This document shows positions 16,258 through 25,033 of a stretch of DNA of 33,576 nt, piece by piece. Position numbers and translations under genes: made by a program. The number at the start of each line of letters is the position of its first letter. Within the stretch, counting starts at the first letter, position 1. Below the pieces are notes generated by a model, which was not told the origin of the DNA, did no database searches, and worked only from the letters and a program-made list of their open reading frames with translations. This DNA is from CAYNFR01 sp964396595 (GTDB lineage: Bacteria; Bacteroidota; Bacteroidia; Chitinophagales; Saprospiraceae): positions 1 through 33,576 of the forward strand of contig CAYNFR010000034.1 in NCBI GenBank assembly GCA_964396595.1. The letters run 5' to 3'.

Positions 16258-18168
16258 CTATTTAGTCTCTTTGCGAAGGACGACCATATCATTCGATCTA
16301 TTGATGAGCTCGTCGAAGAGTAATTTGACTTCATCATAAAGAATTTGTGAAATCAGCGTATTGTTGATATTCAGTTTTCTATTTATAACGATCGAGTTGT
16401 CAGCGTTATGGGTAAAAGTCATTAAGAGGGTCAGAGACTTATCAGAAGTCGTCATATTAATACTTTCCGGCAGTCCTTCAATAATAAACCCGTCAGGTAT
16501 CTTAAATGAAAATACATAATTCTCCATAAGAAACGTCTTAAAATCGATCGGAAGAATTCTTTTTCCGTCTTTAAATGGATTTTCTTTAAAACTGGAATAT
16601 AGGTTTATCGGAATGTACATTAAATCATCTGCAATCACCACTAAATCAGTTCCCTTAACTTTGAATTTACATTTAATATTTTTTGAAACATAATCATCTG
16701 AGGTAATTATAAAGTCTTGAATGCTCAATGGAGAGGGATCTGCTAACATACGCGGCAACCAATATCTGCCTATCTCATCTTTACTGTATTTTTCTTTCTC
16801 GACTGTATAAGCAAGTTTTCCCATTCTGGCACTCACATCACACAGCATACTTCCATCATCGTGAATGGATGCTCTTATGGACACCACTTTCTCGTACTTT
16901 TGCTGAGGTAATTCTATCCAGGTATAGATATTTTCACCCAATAAAAAAGCTTGATCCAGCATATCTTCTTCACCGAGCTGTCCAAAGGTCATTTCCGGAT
17001 AAATGCCATCGAAGAAGTGTCGTTCATCATTTAATATTACCATGCCGAAGACATGTCCGAAGTTATCAAGATCGGGGAAGTAACTATTTATACCGCCTTC
17101 ACTGACGGGGTTTGAGATAATGGCATACGACGTGAACCCACTATTCCTCAGAAGATTAGAAATAGCTGCATTGATGGCGGCACTTCCCGCTGATTTTGAA
17201 TCAAATATTTTGTCGATGTTGCCCTCAGGAAATAAGGTAAACCTGCCGTTCCATTTTACATTGTCCGTCACATACTGGAAAATGTAGTTTGCTTTGGATA
17301 TGTCATCTGGCAAGGCGCTTACTTCGTTTTTAATGGCCTCCCAGGTCTTTTTAGAAGATTTCGGATTGAAAAAGCCATTTTTAAAATCTAAGCTCTTATC
17401 AAAATACTGGTATATAGCTTTCCAATCAGCCATATAAGGTTCGAACGCTCCATTAGATCTCTGGTATCCACTGATCTGGAATTTTATCTTACACTTGAAA
17501 TCGTTCGGACGATCATTATATGGTTCCGGTTTTAGTGATACCAAGTTTTCAGCAATGTATACGCCATCTTTATTCTGTATATATTTCGGAAGTTGAAGTA
17601 ATGGAGTAAATTGAAGTCCCGGATGTGCCTTAAACAATACCTGCGAATTACGTGTAGGAATGTCCTTTTGAAAATACCAATCCGGTGAAGAGAAATAATC
17701 ATCTGTCTTCAATTTATATTGATATTCAATAATCGAACCGGGCTGAAGATTAGGGCAAGTAATTTTTATTTGGTTAAAATATTTATTGATTTTCTCAGTG
17801 AAAATATTGTCCTTAGATAATTTGTCAACTTTACCGTCCGGATGAATCACCTGTACTTCAAGTCCGATAATACCCTCTGCTCGAATTCTGTAAGGCAGAT
17901 TAAATTCGCCGCGACTGAGTCCTGCCTGGGTAAAAATCTTAAGACGCCTATGCACTTGCATGAAGAGTTGTATTCTATCGTGTCTTGTAAAAAATATCTC
18001 ACAAGTCTCGTCTAGCACCATAGCTTCGGCACCTGGCTCAAACGGGCAATCGGTTAATTCAAGATCTGCAGGATCAATCTTGCCAAATTTTAATTTATTA
18101 AACTTCTGAGCCGAAATAAAGGGAAGGAAAAAGTAGAAACTCAAGGTAATTAATGTTATCTGTTTCAT
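16258..18168 (-). CDS. Exported DUF3857/transglutaminase-like paralogue, catalytic Cys replaced
   Basis: A protein of 636 residues with a signal peptide (MKQITLITLSFYFFLPFISA, then Q). Same domain order as the gene after it: DUF3857 (about 50-250), transglutaminase-like core (about 270-400), C-terminal beta domain. In the core the segment SAGSAAINAAISNLLRNSGF corresponds to the Gly-x-Cys helix of transglutaminases, but an alanine stands where the nucleophilic cysteine should be. The His (FGHVFGMVIL) and Asp (HFFDGI) positions remain. It is therefore likely non-enzymatic. It is first in a two-gene minus-strand operon, divergent from the penicillin-acylase gene across 263 bases. The Cys loss is read by eye and depends on alignment. 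Confidence 0.82.
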   Translation of the reverse strand: MKQITLITLSFYFFLPFISAQKFNKLKFGKIDPADLELTDCPFEPGAEAMVLDETCEIFFTRHDRIQLFMQVHRRLKIFTQAGLSRGEFNLPYRIRAEGIIGLEVQVIHPDGKVDKLSKDNIFTEKINKYFNQIKITCPNLQPGSIIEYQYKLKTDDYFSSPDWYFQKDIPTRNSQVLFKAHPGLQFTPLLQLPKYIQNKDGVYIAENLVSLKPEPYNDRPNDFKCKIKFQISGYQRSNGAFEPYMADWKAIYQYFDKSLDFKNGFFNPKSSKKTWEAIKNEVSALPDDISKANYIFQYVTDNVKWNGRFTLFPEGNIDKIFDSKSAGSAAINAAISNLLRNSGFTSYAIISNPVSEGGINSYFPDLDNFGHVFGMVILNDERHFFDGIYPEMTFGQLGEEDMLDQAFLLGENIYTWIELPQQKYEKVVSIRASIHDDGSMLCDVSARMGKLAYTVEKEKYSKDEIGRYWLPRMLADPSPLSIQDFIITSDDYVSKNIKCKFKVKGTDLVVIADDLMYIPINLYSSFKENPFKDGKRILPIDFKTFLMENYVFSFKIPDGFIIEGLPESINMTTSDKSLTLLMTFTHNADNSIVINRKLNINNTLISQILYDEVKLLFDELINRSNDMVVLRKETK

Positions 18169-18431
18169 GGTGCTGAGTTGTTATTTTGATAATATAATGG
18201 AAAGATATCAAGAATTATGCTAATATGCAATACGTCATCTACCTTGACAATGTAGAAACTGTATTAAAAGGAGAAAAAAGACGCCATGCCCCTTCTCATG
18301 TGTGCCATGAAGTTGTCGGCAAGCTTTATGTTTAAAAGATATAGCTGATTAATATCTAGGAGATTTTATATTGTTAATTTTCTCTTCTTAGGAAAAACAA
18401 CTAATATTGGGCTTCTTCAAATTATTTTTTC
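18169..18431. other. Divergent intergenic region, promoters for both sides
   Basis: 263 bases between the DUF3857 operon (minus) and the acylase gene (plus). On the minus strand TATCTTTC, one base from TAnnTTTG, lies about 35-45 bases before the ATG. No convincing box is visible for the plus-strand gene, and I see no gene or strong hairpin. Confidence 0.3.
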
Positions 18432-20858
18432 ATGCTAAGCAAATTTTTATATCTCCTGACTTTCCTCCTAGGGATAGTCTTGGTTCTATTTCTCAATGGC
18501 AATGTTAATATAGGAGCCTCGCCGCTTCCGCCTTTGGGGAAATTTTTAAATCCTTTTAAGGGTGTCTGGGTATCTGATAACCGGGCTGAGAAGAACGACT
18601 TAACTACATTCGCAAAAGATCTTTCGTCCGAAGTAAGGATCATTTATGACGAAAGAAGGGTGCCTCACATATTTGCTAATAACTTAGGTGATGCCTTATT
18701 CGCACAAGGATATGTAGAAGCCCAAAACAGGCTTTTTCAGATGGAATTCGTAGCGCGTGCAGCCGGTGGAGAACTATCAGAAGTTCTAGGAGATCGTACG
18801 CTAGAATATGACATTAGACAGCGCAGAAAAGGGATGCAATTTGCCGCTGAAAATGCAGTCGCGGGGTGGGAAAAAACAGCAGAGTATAGCACTATTGAGC
18901 GATATATTGCCGGGGTAAATGCTTATATTTCCCAACTTAAGCCTGAAGACTTTCCATTTGAGTATAAACTATTCGATGCATCACCGCGTGCATGGAGTGA
19001 TCTACAGTCTGCGCTTATTTTTAAGTATATGGCAGAAACATTGGCCTATGGCCATGATGATATCCTTAATACAAATCTATCTCTGAGTCTAGGACTTGAG
19101 GATTTTAGCTACCTATTTAAAGAAAGAGAGCGCATAGAGACCCCTATTATTCCTACTGAAAATCCATATGACTTTGTCACAATCAATGGTCTCGGAAATA
19201 CCCCACAGCGGTTTTATGACAAAACAATACCCAAGGCAAATATCCTTCCTGCCGTAAAAGGCATCGGTAGTAACTCCTGGGCCGTGAGTGGGGATAAATC
19301 AACGACCGGTTCTCCAATATTTTGTAATGATCCTCACTTGACCTTAGGCTTGCCATCCATATGGTTAGAAATTCACATTGTGACCCCGGAGTTTAATAGT
19401 TATGGCGTTTCTGTACCCGGACTACCGGGAATTATGATCGGATTTAATGAAAACATTGCTTGGGGCGAGACGAATGTAGGGCAAGATGTGCTAGATATTT
19501 TTGCCATTGAATGGGTGGACGCAGATAAAATGACTTATCGACTTGATGGACAAGAGCGCAAAGCAGAAATACGTGTCGAAACGATAAAAATAAAGGGAGC
19601 TAAACCCTATATTGATCGTATTAAACACACTTACTGGGGCCCCGTTTACAAAGAATCCGTCGACGGCACGCAAGACCTTGCCATGAGATGGTTATGTCAT
19701 GATGGCAACGATAAAACAGAATATTCTGTATTCGTCAATACCATGCGTGCTACTAACTACAAGGAGTTTCTTGCAGCAACAGAGCCCTATGTCACCCCTG
19801 CACAGAATTTTGGTTTTGCCTGTGTAGATGGGGATATAGCCATGAGAGTCAATGGATTGTTTCCGGCTAAAAGTGAAAATGATGGCCGATTTGTAGAATA
19901 CGGGGATCGCACCAGCAATAACTGGCAAACATGGATACCTAAGAGTCAGGTGCCTCAGATTGTTAATCCCACAAGAGGTTTTGTCTCTTCGGCCAACCAG
20001 GTAAGTGCGGATTCGACCTATCCTTATTATTTTACAGGTATGTTCGAAAGGCATCGAAATAGGATTATCAATGATACGCTTGCTTATAAAGCAACATTCA
20101 GCCCGGCCGATATGCAACAACTGCATCAGAATTCGGTGTCCTACAAAGCTCGTGACTTTATCATGATGCTCAGAGAGGTAGTATCTCCCGATATACTCAC
20201 CTCTGATGAACAAGAATGGTATTCGGCATTGACAAACTGGGATTACAGCTATCGTGCGGATATAAAAGAGCCGATCTTATTTAGCCTGTTCTATAAGCAG
20301 CTAGCCAGTCATACTTGGGATGAAATAGATGCCCTCAGAGAAACTTTAGATGTAAAATACCCGGAAGATTGGCGCTTACTTGACTTGATTTTGCACGACT
20401 CTGATAACAAATACTTTGACTTAGTAAATACAGAAAAGAAAGAAAATGCCATAGACATCGTACTACTTTCTTTTAAAGCAGCAGTAGCAGAGATGACTAC
20501 TCTCTTAGACAAATCTCCTGAATTGACATGGAGTAAGCATCGCAATCTCAATATTATGCATCTGACCCGCGTCCCTGCACTTTCAGAGCTAGGCGTAGAG
20601 TCAGATGGCTGTGGAGATGCTATCAACGCCACGACTTCCTCCACGGGACCCAGCTGGCGAATGGTTGTTAGTCTAGAAGAGGATGTAAAGGCTTATGGCA
20701 TTTACCCCGGTGGTCAATCAGGCAATCCTTGCAGTAAATATTACAAAAACATGATCGCGCCTTGGGCTAAAGGGGAATATTATCCTTTGAGCTTTATCAA
20801 GAAACCAGAGGAAATTAAAACCGTAACACAAACACTTACATTGAATACACGATCCTAA
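18432..20858 (+). CDS. Penicillin acylase family Ntn-hydrolase (exported)
   Basis: A precursor of 808 residues. It starts with a hydrophobic segment (about 5-22) acting as signal or anchor. The alpha-chain region has YDERRVPHIFANN and GYVEAQNRLFQMEF (about 70-105), typical of the family. The beta chain should begin at Ser280 in GIGSNSWAVSG: autocleavage after Gly279 would expose Ser280 as the N-terminal nucleophile. Further family stretches are PIFCNDPHLTLGLPSIWLE and GFNENIAWGETN. Members cleave the amide bond of penicillins, acyl-homoserine lactones or other N-acyl compounds in the periplasm; the substrate cannot be told here. It is followed after 21 bases by a small membrane protein gene. 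Family confidence is high. Confidence 0.92.
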   Translation: MLSKFLYLLTFLLGIVLVLFLNGNVNIGASPLPPLGKFLNPFKGVWVSDNRAEKNDLTTFAKDLSSEVRIIYDERRVPHIFANNLGDALFAQGYVEAQNRLFQMEFVARAAGGELSEVLGDRTLEYDIRQRRKGMQFAAENAVAGWEKTAEYSTIERYIAGVNAYISQLKPEDFPFEYKLFDASPRAWSDLQSALIFKYMAETLAYGHDDILNTNLSLSLGLEDFSYLFKERERIETPIIPTENPYDFVTINGLGNTPQRFYDKTIPKANILPAVKGIGSNSWAVSGDKSTTGSPIFCNDPHLTLGLPSIWLEIHIVTPEFNSYGVSVPGLPGIMIGFNENIAWGETNVGQDVLDIFAIEWVDADKMTYRLDGQERKAEIRVETIKIKGAKPYIDRIKHTYWGPVYKESVDGTQDLAMRWLCHDGNDKTEYSVFVNTMRATNYKEFLAATEPYVTPAQNFGFACVDGDIAMRVNGLFPAKSENDGRFVEYGDRTSNNWQTWIPKSQVPQIVNPTRGFVSSANQVSADSTYPYYFTGMFERHRNRIINDTLAYKATFSPADMQQLHQNSVSYKARDFIMMLREVVSPDILTSDEQEWYSALTNWDYSYRADIKEPILFSLFYKQLASHTWDEIDALRETLDVKYPEDWRLLDLILHDSDNKYFDLVNTEKKENAIDIVLLSFKAAVAEMTTLLDKSPELTWSKHRNLNIMHLTRVPALSELGVESDGCGDAINATTSSTGPSWRMVVSLEEDVKAYGIYPGGQSGNPCSKYYKNMIAPWAKGEYYPLSFIKKPEEIKTVTQTLTLNTRS

Positions 20859-20879
20859 GACGCTGTTTCAGACAAGAAA

Positions 20880-21236
20880 ATGAATATCCCTATGCACAGA
20901 TTATTATACTTCACACTGTCATTACTGATTATATCATTTATAGGCTTACTTTTTTTGCCTTGGTACGTCATAGCCTTTATTGCTTTTGGAATAGGGTACT
21001 ATTTCGAACCCGGAGGGGCAAAAGCGTTTATATGGTCATTTATGACACTTTTTGTCTTGTGGACGGCGAAAGCATGGTTTGCCGACAAAAACTTTGATAA
21101 CTCTATGGCTGCCCTACTCGGGCAAATATTAGGCAATCTCTCAAGCTCTACAGTGCTTTTTCTAACAGGATTTATTGCCGGAGTCGTGGGGGGTATTTTC
21201 GGACTATTGGGTAATTGGACCAAAAAGCTCCTTTAG
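20880..21236 (+). CDS. Small integral membrane protein, unknown function
   Basis: A protein of 118 residues, nearly all hydrophobic, with about four predicted membrane segments (about 8-25, 27-43, 47-65, 85-112) and a short basic end (NWTKKLL). It begins 21 bases after the acylase gene on the same strand, so the two may be co-transcribed. No catalytic or binding motif is visible. The glycine-rich last helix (FIAGVVGGIFGLLG) suggests close helix packing. I do not recognise a family beyond similar small proteins in Bacteroidota. Confidence 0.65.
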   Translation: MNIPMHRLLYFTLSLLIISFIGLLFLPWYVIAFIAFGIGYYFEPGGAKAFIWSFMTLFVLWTAKAWFADKNFDNSMAALLGQILGNLSSSTVLFLTGFIAGVVGGIFGLLGNWTKKLL

Positions 21237-21284
21237 CATTTATTATCGCGCAATTACTGAATTTAATCAAATAGGACAAGATTG

Positions 21285-22544
21285 TTAGTGCCTCATGGCG
21301 ACGACAGGATCTAACTTGCTGGCAGATAGTGCCGGAAGCATGCCTGCTATAATTCCTACCAGTACTGACACCCCTACCCCAATAAATATATTGAAGACAG
21401 ACATACTCATCTCAAAGGGAATATTAGCAGAGATAACTTTGAGCACGACGAATACCAATCCTAAACCAAATGCCCCTCCGACGAGACATAAAAAGATGGC
21501 TTCGACTAAAAATTCACTAAGTATGAAGTGTCGCTTTGCGCCCAATGCCTTCTTTACTCCGATCATACCTGTCCTTTCTTTTACAGATACGAACATAATA
21601 TTTGCCACACTGATGATACCTACTAAAAGAGCGAAAAAACCAATCACAAATCCGGCTAGATTGAGCACACTGAATACACCTCCGATCGCATCAACAATCA
21701 TGGACACCTCGTTAAGCGCAAAATTAGAGTCCTCAGTGGGCTTTAATCTTCTGGCCCCTCGGAGTATTCCTGTCAATTCATCTTTTAGATCTTCTAACGA
21801 GACATTTTCTGCAGCCTCTGCCAGCAATAGCTGACCTCCTTGATTAGTGGCGTACGGGTCACTTACGACAAAAAATCGCTGCGCAGTCTTTAGACTCATC
21901 CATACTACATCATCAAAATTCATGAAATTAAACGGATCATCTCCTTCCGATTCAAGTACACCAATCACAGTGAACTGCTGACCGAGCATTTTAATCTCCC
22001 TACCTAGAGGGTCTATCTGATTAAATATTTTCTTAGCTACCTCATCTCCGATCACGATGACATTAGCACCGGAGTTAAACTCTGCCGGTGTCATAAATCT
22101 TCCTTGCGTGACATTCAGTTTTTGAATATCCATGTATTCCTGAGTGGATCCCATGACAACTGCCCCGTCCAGACTGTTGTTCTGAAATTTTATCGTGCCA
22201 CTGCCGGTAAAATAGCAATAAGCGACATTATTGGCCAGCTTAGATTTGGCCTTTATCGTTTCGTAATCAGCGAGGGTAGGATTAGGACGCTTAAGGTACT
22301 TCCAGAAGTTCTGTCCAGGGTCCTCCGTCCAAGGTTGCTTATCGATGTATATGATATTCGAGCCGAGCTCGTTGAATCCAGATACGATGCTCCGTTGCAG
22401 AGAATCCACCGCAGACATTACCGCAATGATGCAAAAAATACCTATAGATATGCCCAGCAAGGATAAAAAACTACGTAGCTTATTACCCCATAGCTGGCCT
22501 TTTGCCATTCTGAAACTCTCTTTGATAATACGCAATATCAGCAT
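21285..22544 (-). CDS. ABC transporter permease, MacB/FtsX type
   Basis: A protein of 419 residues with the MacB layout: one membrane helix after a basic start (KLRSFLSLLGISIGIFCIIA, about 23-42), a large periplasmic MacB_PCD-like domain (about 45-285), and three C-terminal FtsX helices. These include GFFALLVGIISVANIMFVSV, ERTGMIGVKKALGAKR and the terminal GIIAGMLPALSASKLDPVVAM. The ERTxMIGxxKALGAKR loop is the coupling helix that meets the ATPase. Such permeases drive export or lipoprotein/envelope processes with a separate ATPase and often a membrane-fusion protein. Neither is encoded nearby. The substrate is unknown. Confidence 0.88.
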   Translation of the reverse strand: MLILRIIKESFRMAKGQLWGNKLRSFLSLLGISIGIFCIIAVMSAVDSLQRSIVSGFNELGSNIIYIDKQPWTEDPGQNFWKYLKRPNPTLADYETIKAKSKLANNVAYCYFTGSGTIKFQNNSLDGAVVMGSTQEYMDIQKLNVTQGRFMTPAEFNSGANVIVIGDEVAKKIFNQIDPLGREIKMLGQQFTVIGVLESEGDDPFNFMNFDDVVWMSLKTAQRFFVVSDPYATNQGGQLLLAEAAENVSLEDLKDELTGILRGARRLKPTEDSNFALNEVSMIVDAIGGVFSVLNLAGFVIGFFALLVGIISVANIMFVSVKERTGMIGVKKALGAKRHFILSEFLVEAIFLCLVGGAFGLGLVFVVLKVISANIPFEMSMSVFNIFIGVGVSVLVGIIAGMLPALSASKLDPVVAMRH

Positions 22545-22706
22545 CGGAATAGATTATATGTCGAAGATCATAAATATGCTTCTTGTTAACAGAAGTATTT
22601 CGACAAATTGTCATATTAGCCCTATCAACTTGTGCTAAACAGTGGTACTAAAAGATTCGAAATGATTCTAGATAGATAAAAAAAAACATACATAGTAGCA
22701 ATTGTA

Positions 22707-22729
22707 TATTTTTGCGCAACTTTTGCGCA
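22707..22729 (+). promoter_or_regulatory. queA promoter -7 box overlapped by a perfect palindrome
   Basis: TATTTTTG at 22707-22714 fits TAnnTTTG. Starting on its last two bases, TGCGCAA, CTT, TTGCGCA (22713-22729) is a perfect 7-3-7 inverted repeat covering the expected transcription start. No T-run follows, so it is better read as an operator than a terminator. No TTTG is seen at -33. The regulator is unknown. Confidence 0.45.
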
Positions 22730-22830
22730 GAAGGTATGAAATGGTGGTCTTTATATCGTGTTTAGGCAGAAATAGAGACTAAAATGATCACTTCTGACTC
22801 ATTTTTATAATTCGTAAAGAACAAATTCAC

Positions 22831-23895
22831 ATGAAAGCCAAACTTTCTCAATTTAACTATCATCTACCTGAGGAATTAATAGCCGAATATCCTGCTCACG
22901 ACCGAGATGAATCAAGACTGATGGTCATTCATCGAGATACCGGCAAGATAGAGCATAAGATATTCAAGGATGTCATTGACTACTTTGACGAAAAAGATCT
23001 AATGCTATTTAATAATACCAAGGTATTCCCAGCGCGGCTATATGGTATCAAAGAGAAGACAGAAGCTAAAATAGAAGTTTTCCTACTGAGAGAACTTAAC
23101 AACGAAAATAAATTGTGGGATGTCTTAGTTGATCCTGCACGAAAAATCCGAGTCGGCAATAAATTGTTTTTCAAAAACGATGCTGATGAGGATCGGTTGG
23201 TCGCAGAAGTGGTGGACAATACCACCAGCAGAGGAAGAACTATCAGGTTCTACTTTGATGGTACAGATGATGAGTTCAGGGATATCCTGGCAGAACTAGG
23301 ACAGACTCCCCTCCCCAAATATATAAAACGAGAGACCGAAGAAATAGACCTGGATCGCTATCAAACAGTTTTCGCTAAAAAAGTGGGTGCTGTAGCCGCT
23401 CCAACAGCCGGACTTCACTTCACGAAAACGCTCCTCAAAAGAATGGAAATAAAAGGTGTTGAATTCGCTGAAATGACACTACACATCGGTCTTGGAACAT
23501 TCAGATCTATCGATGTAGAAGATCTTTCTAAACATAAGATGGATGCAGAGTATTTTCAGATACCCGAAGAAACAGCCGAAAAGGTAAATACCATTAAAAC
23601 TATGAACAAACGCATCTGCGCCGTAGGCACTACCGTCATGCGCTCTATAGAATCTTCTGTTTCTGCAAGTGGCAATCTCAAGTCTGCAGAAGGATGGACT
23701 AACAAGTTTATCTTTCCTAACTATGATTTTAGCATTGCCAACAGTATGATAACAAACTTTCACTTACCCAAGTCTAGCTTATTGATAATGGTTGCCGCTT
23801 TTGCAGGTAGTGAGCTGTTATTGGACGCCTATAATGAAGCAGTCAAAGAAAAGTATAGGTTTTATAGCTACGGAGACGCTATGCTGATCATATAA
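22831..23895 (+). CDS. queA: S-adenosylmethionine:tRNA ribosyltransferase-isomerase
   Basis: A protein of 354 residues, full family length. QueA transfers and isomerises the ribosyl part of SAM onto preQ1 in tRNA to make epoxyqueuosine at the wobble position of GUN-anticodon tRNAs. Characteristic stretches are FNYHLPEELIAEYPAHDRD at the start, LMLFNNTKVFPARL (about 53-66), VAAPTAGLHFT (about 187-197), MTLHIGLGTFRSI (about 214-226) and HLPKSSLLIMVAAFAG (about 311-326). The ATG at 22831 gives the normal N-terminus. It is a single gene with its own promoter and a long (about 110-base) leader. Confidence 0.97.
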   Translation: MKAKLSQFNYHLPEELIAEYPAHDRDESRLMVIHRDTGKIEHKIFKDVIDYFDEKDLMLFNNTKVFPARLYGIKEKTEAKIEVFLLRELNNENKLWDVLVDPARKIRVGNKLFFKNDADEDRLVAEVVDNTTSRGRTIRFYFDGTDDEFRDILAELGQTPLPKYIKRETEEIDLDRYQTVFAKKVGAVAAPTAGLHFTKTLLKRMEIKGVEFAEMTLHIGLGTFRSIDVEDLSKHKMDAEYFQIPEETAEKVNTIKTMNKRICAVGTTVMRSIESSVSASGNLKSAEGWTNKFIFPNYDFSIANSMITNFHLPKSSLLIMVAAFAGSELLLDAYNEAVKEKYRFYSYGDAMLII

Positions 23896-23940
23896 TCAGG
23901 GGATTTTTGAAGACTGAAGAATGCCATTTGATAAAATTCA

Positions 23941-23971
23941 TTTGGACAGGTCAATATAAATTTTACTTTTG
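23941..23971 (+). promoter_or_regulatory. Canonical Bacteroidota promoter for DUF2795-cmk-marC
   Basis: TTTG at 23941-23944, exactly 19 bases, then TACTTTTG at 23964-23971. This matches the Bacteroidota sigma-A consensus (-33 TTTG, -7 TAnnTTTG) with no mismatch. Transcription should begin near 23978, giving a leader of about 88 bases before the ATG at 24066. Confidence 0.7.
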
Positions 23972-24065
23972 TGCGCTAATTAACGCAGGCATTGGAACTA
24001 ATTCAGGCGCCTTTGTTTTATAGGACATATTTGATAATTAATAACCGACAAATACACTAATTAAT

Positions 24066-24287
24066 ATGTACTGGACACTCGAATTAGCACACCACCTGGA
24101 AGACGCTCCATGGCCTGCAAGCCGCGATGAGCTGATAGATTATGCTATCCGTTCAGGCGCACCTTTAGAAGTGATCGAAAATCTTCAAGAACTTGATGAC
24201 GAGGGGGAATTGTACGAGTCGATGGAAGAAATCTGGCCTGATTATCCGCGCAAAGACGACTTCTTGTTTAACGAAGACGAATACTAA
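24066..24287 (+). CDS. DUF2795 domain small acidic protein
   Basis: A soluble, acidic protein of 73 residues. SRDELIDYAIRSGAPLEVIE (about 19-38) followed by NLQELDDEGE is the DUF2795 core, a short helical domain; the tail EEIWPDYPRKDDFLFNEDEY is strongly conserved in Bacteroidota. Function is not known. The gene is first in a run with cmk (nine bases between stop and the next start) and marC, behind a canonical promoter, which suggests a housekeeping role. It is short but its composition and conserved tail make it a confident gene. Confidence 0.9.
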   Translation: MYWTLELAHHLEDAPWPASRDELIDYAIRSGAPLEVIENLQELDDEGELYESMEEIWPDYPRKDDFLFNEDEY

Positions 24288-24296
24288 TCACGTCTA

Positions 24297-25031
24297 TTGT
24301 TACTGCCAATCCAATTTGTTTTGCTGAGCCTTAAAGAAAAATTAGACTATCTGCAAGCGAATCCCATCATTATAACCATTGACGGGTTCTCTTCGGCGGG
24401 CAAAAGTACCCTTGCAAAAGATCTCGCCCGGACGCTAAATCTTATCCACATGGACTCTGGTGCAATGTACCGAGCAGTAGCACTATATTTTTTAGAAAAC
24501 AATGTAAGTTTATCCGACAAGGCATCTATTGCCATAGCACTTGAGAATATTCATCTGTCGTTTAAACTAAAAGCGCAGCATCAACTCATTTATCTTAATG
24601 GAGTAGATGTCTCTTCTGAATTAAGAAGTCAGCAGGTTGCGAATATCGTAAGCGAAGTGGCCGCCATATCCTCTGTCAGAAGAAAACTTGTTGGCATACA
24701 GCAAGCCATGGGTAAGAAGAAAGGAATTGTGATGGATGGCCGAGATATAGGTACAGTTGTATTTCCTGACGCTGAGTTCAAACTCTTCGTAACCGCCTCA
24801 ATGGAAAAGCGTGTCTCCAGGAGATATGCAGAGTTACAAGCAATGGGTATGGACACAGACCGAGAGCAAGTACAAAAAAACCTCGAGCACCGAGATCATG
24901 TCGATAGCACAAGAGAAGATTCACCACTTAGAAAAGCAGAGGATGCCGTCACACTCGATACGACAGCTTTAACTCATGAAGAGCAACTTTCAAAAGCCAT
25001 AGGTCTCCTCTTCGAAAAACTTCAGCACTAA
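24297..25031 (+). CDS. cmk: Cytidylate kinase
   Basis: A protein of 244 residues that phosphorylates CMP and dCMP with ATP. The P-loop GFSSAGKST is at about 30-38, followed by LARTLNLIHMDSGAMYRAVA, the CMP-site segment MDGRDIGTVVFPDAEFKLFV, and the lid region RRYAELQAMG plus HRDHVDSTREDSPL. No ATG is available before the P-loop. The stop of DUF2795 is in the same frame, and a TTG at 24297 is the first usable codon, giving about 20 extra residues; a second TTG at 24321 would give a more usual length. A non-ATG start is therefore needed. It sits between DUF2795 and marC. Confidence 0.95.
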   Translation: MLLPIQFVLLSLKEKLDYLQANPIIITIDGFSSAGKSTLAKDLARTLNLIHMDSGAMYRAVALYFLENNVSLSDKASIAIALENIHLSFKLKAQHQLIYLNGVDVSSELRSQQVANIVSEVAAISSVRRKLVGIQQAMGKKKGIVMDGRDIGTVVFPDAEFKLFVTASMEKRVSRRYAELQAMGMDTDREQVQKNLEHRDHVDSTREDSPLRKAEDAVTLDTTALTHEEQLSKAIGLLFEKLQH

Positions 25032-25033
25032 TA

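Noticed and set aside
16251..16337. Longer start for the second DUF3857 protein
   Set aside because: It overlaps the paralogue's coding end, and a clean signal peptide begins at 16250.
19692..20213. Open minus-strand frame of 173 codons inside the acylase gene
   Set aside because: It lies wholly antisense to a strongly supported family gene and shows no motif.
21295..21834. Open plus-strand frame of 179 codons antisense to the MacB-type permease
   Set aside because: Low-complexity Pro/Thr/Asn content typical of the antisense of a membrane protein gene; no family features.
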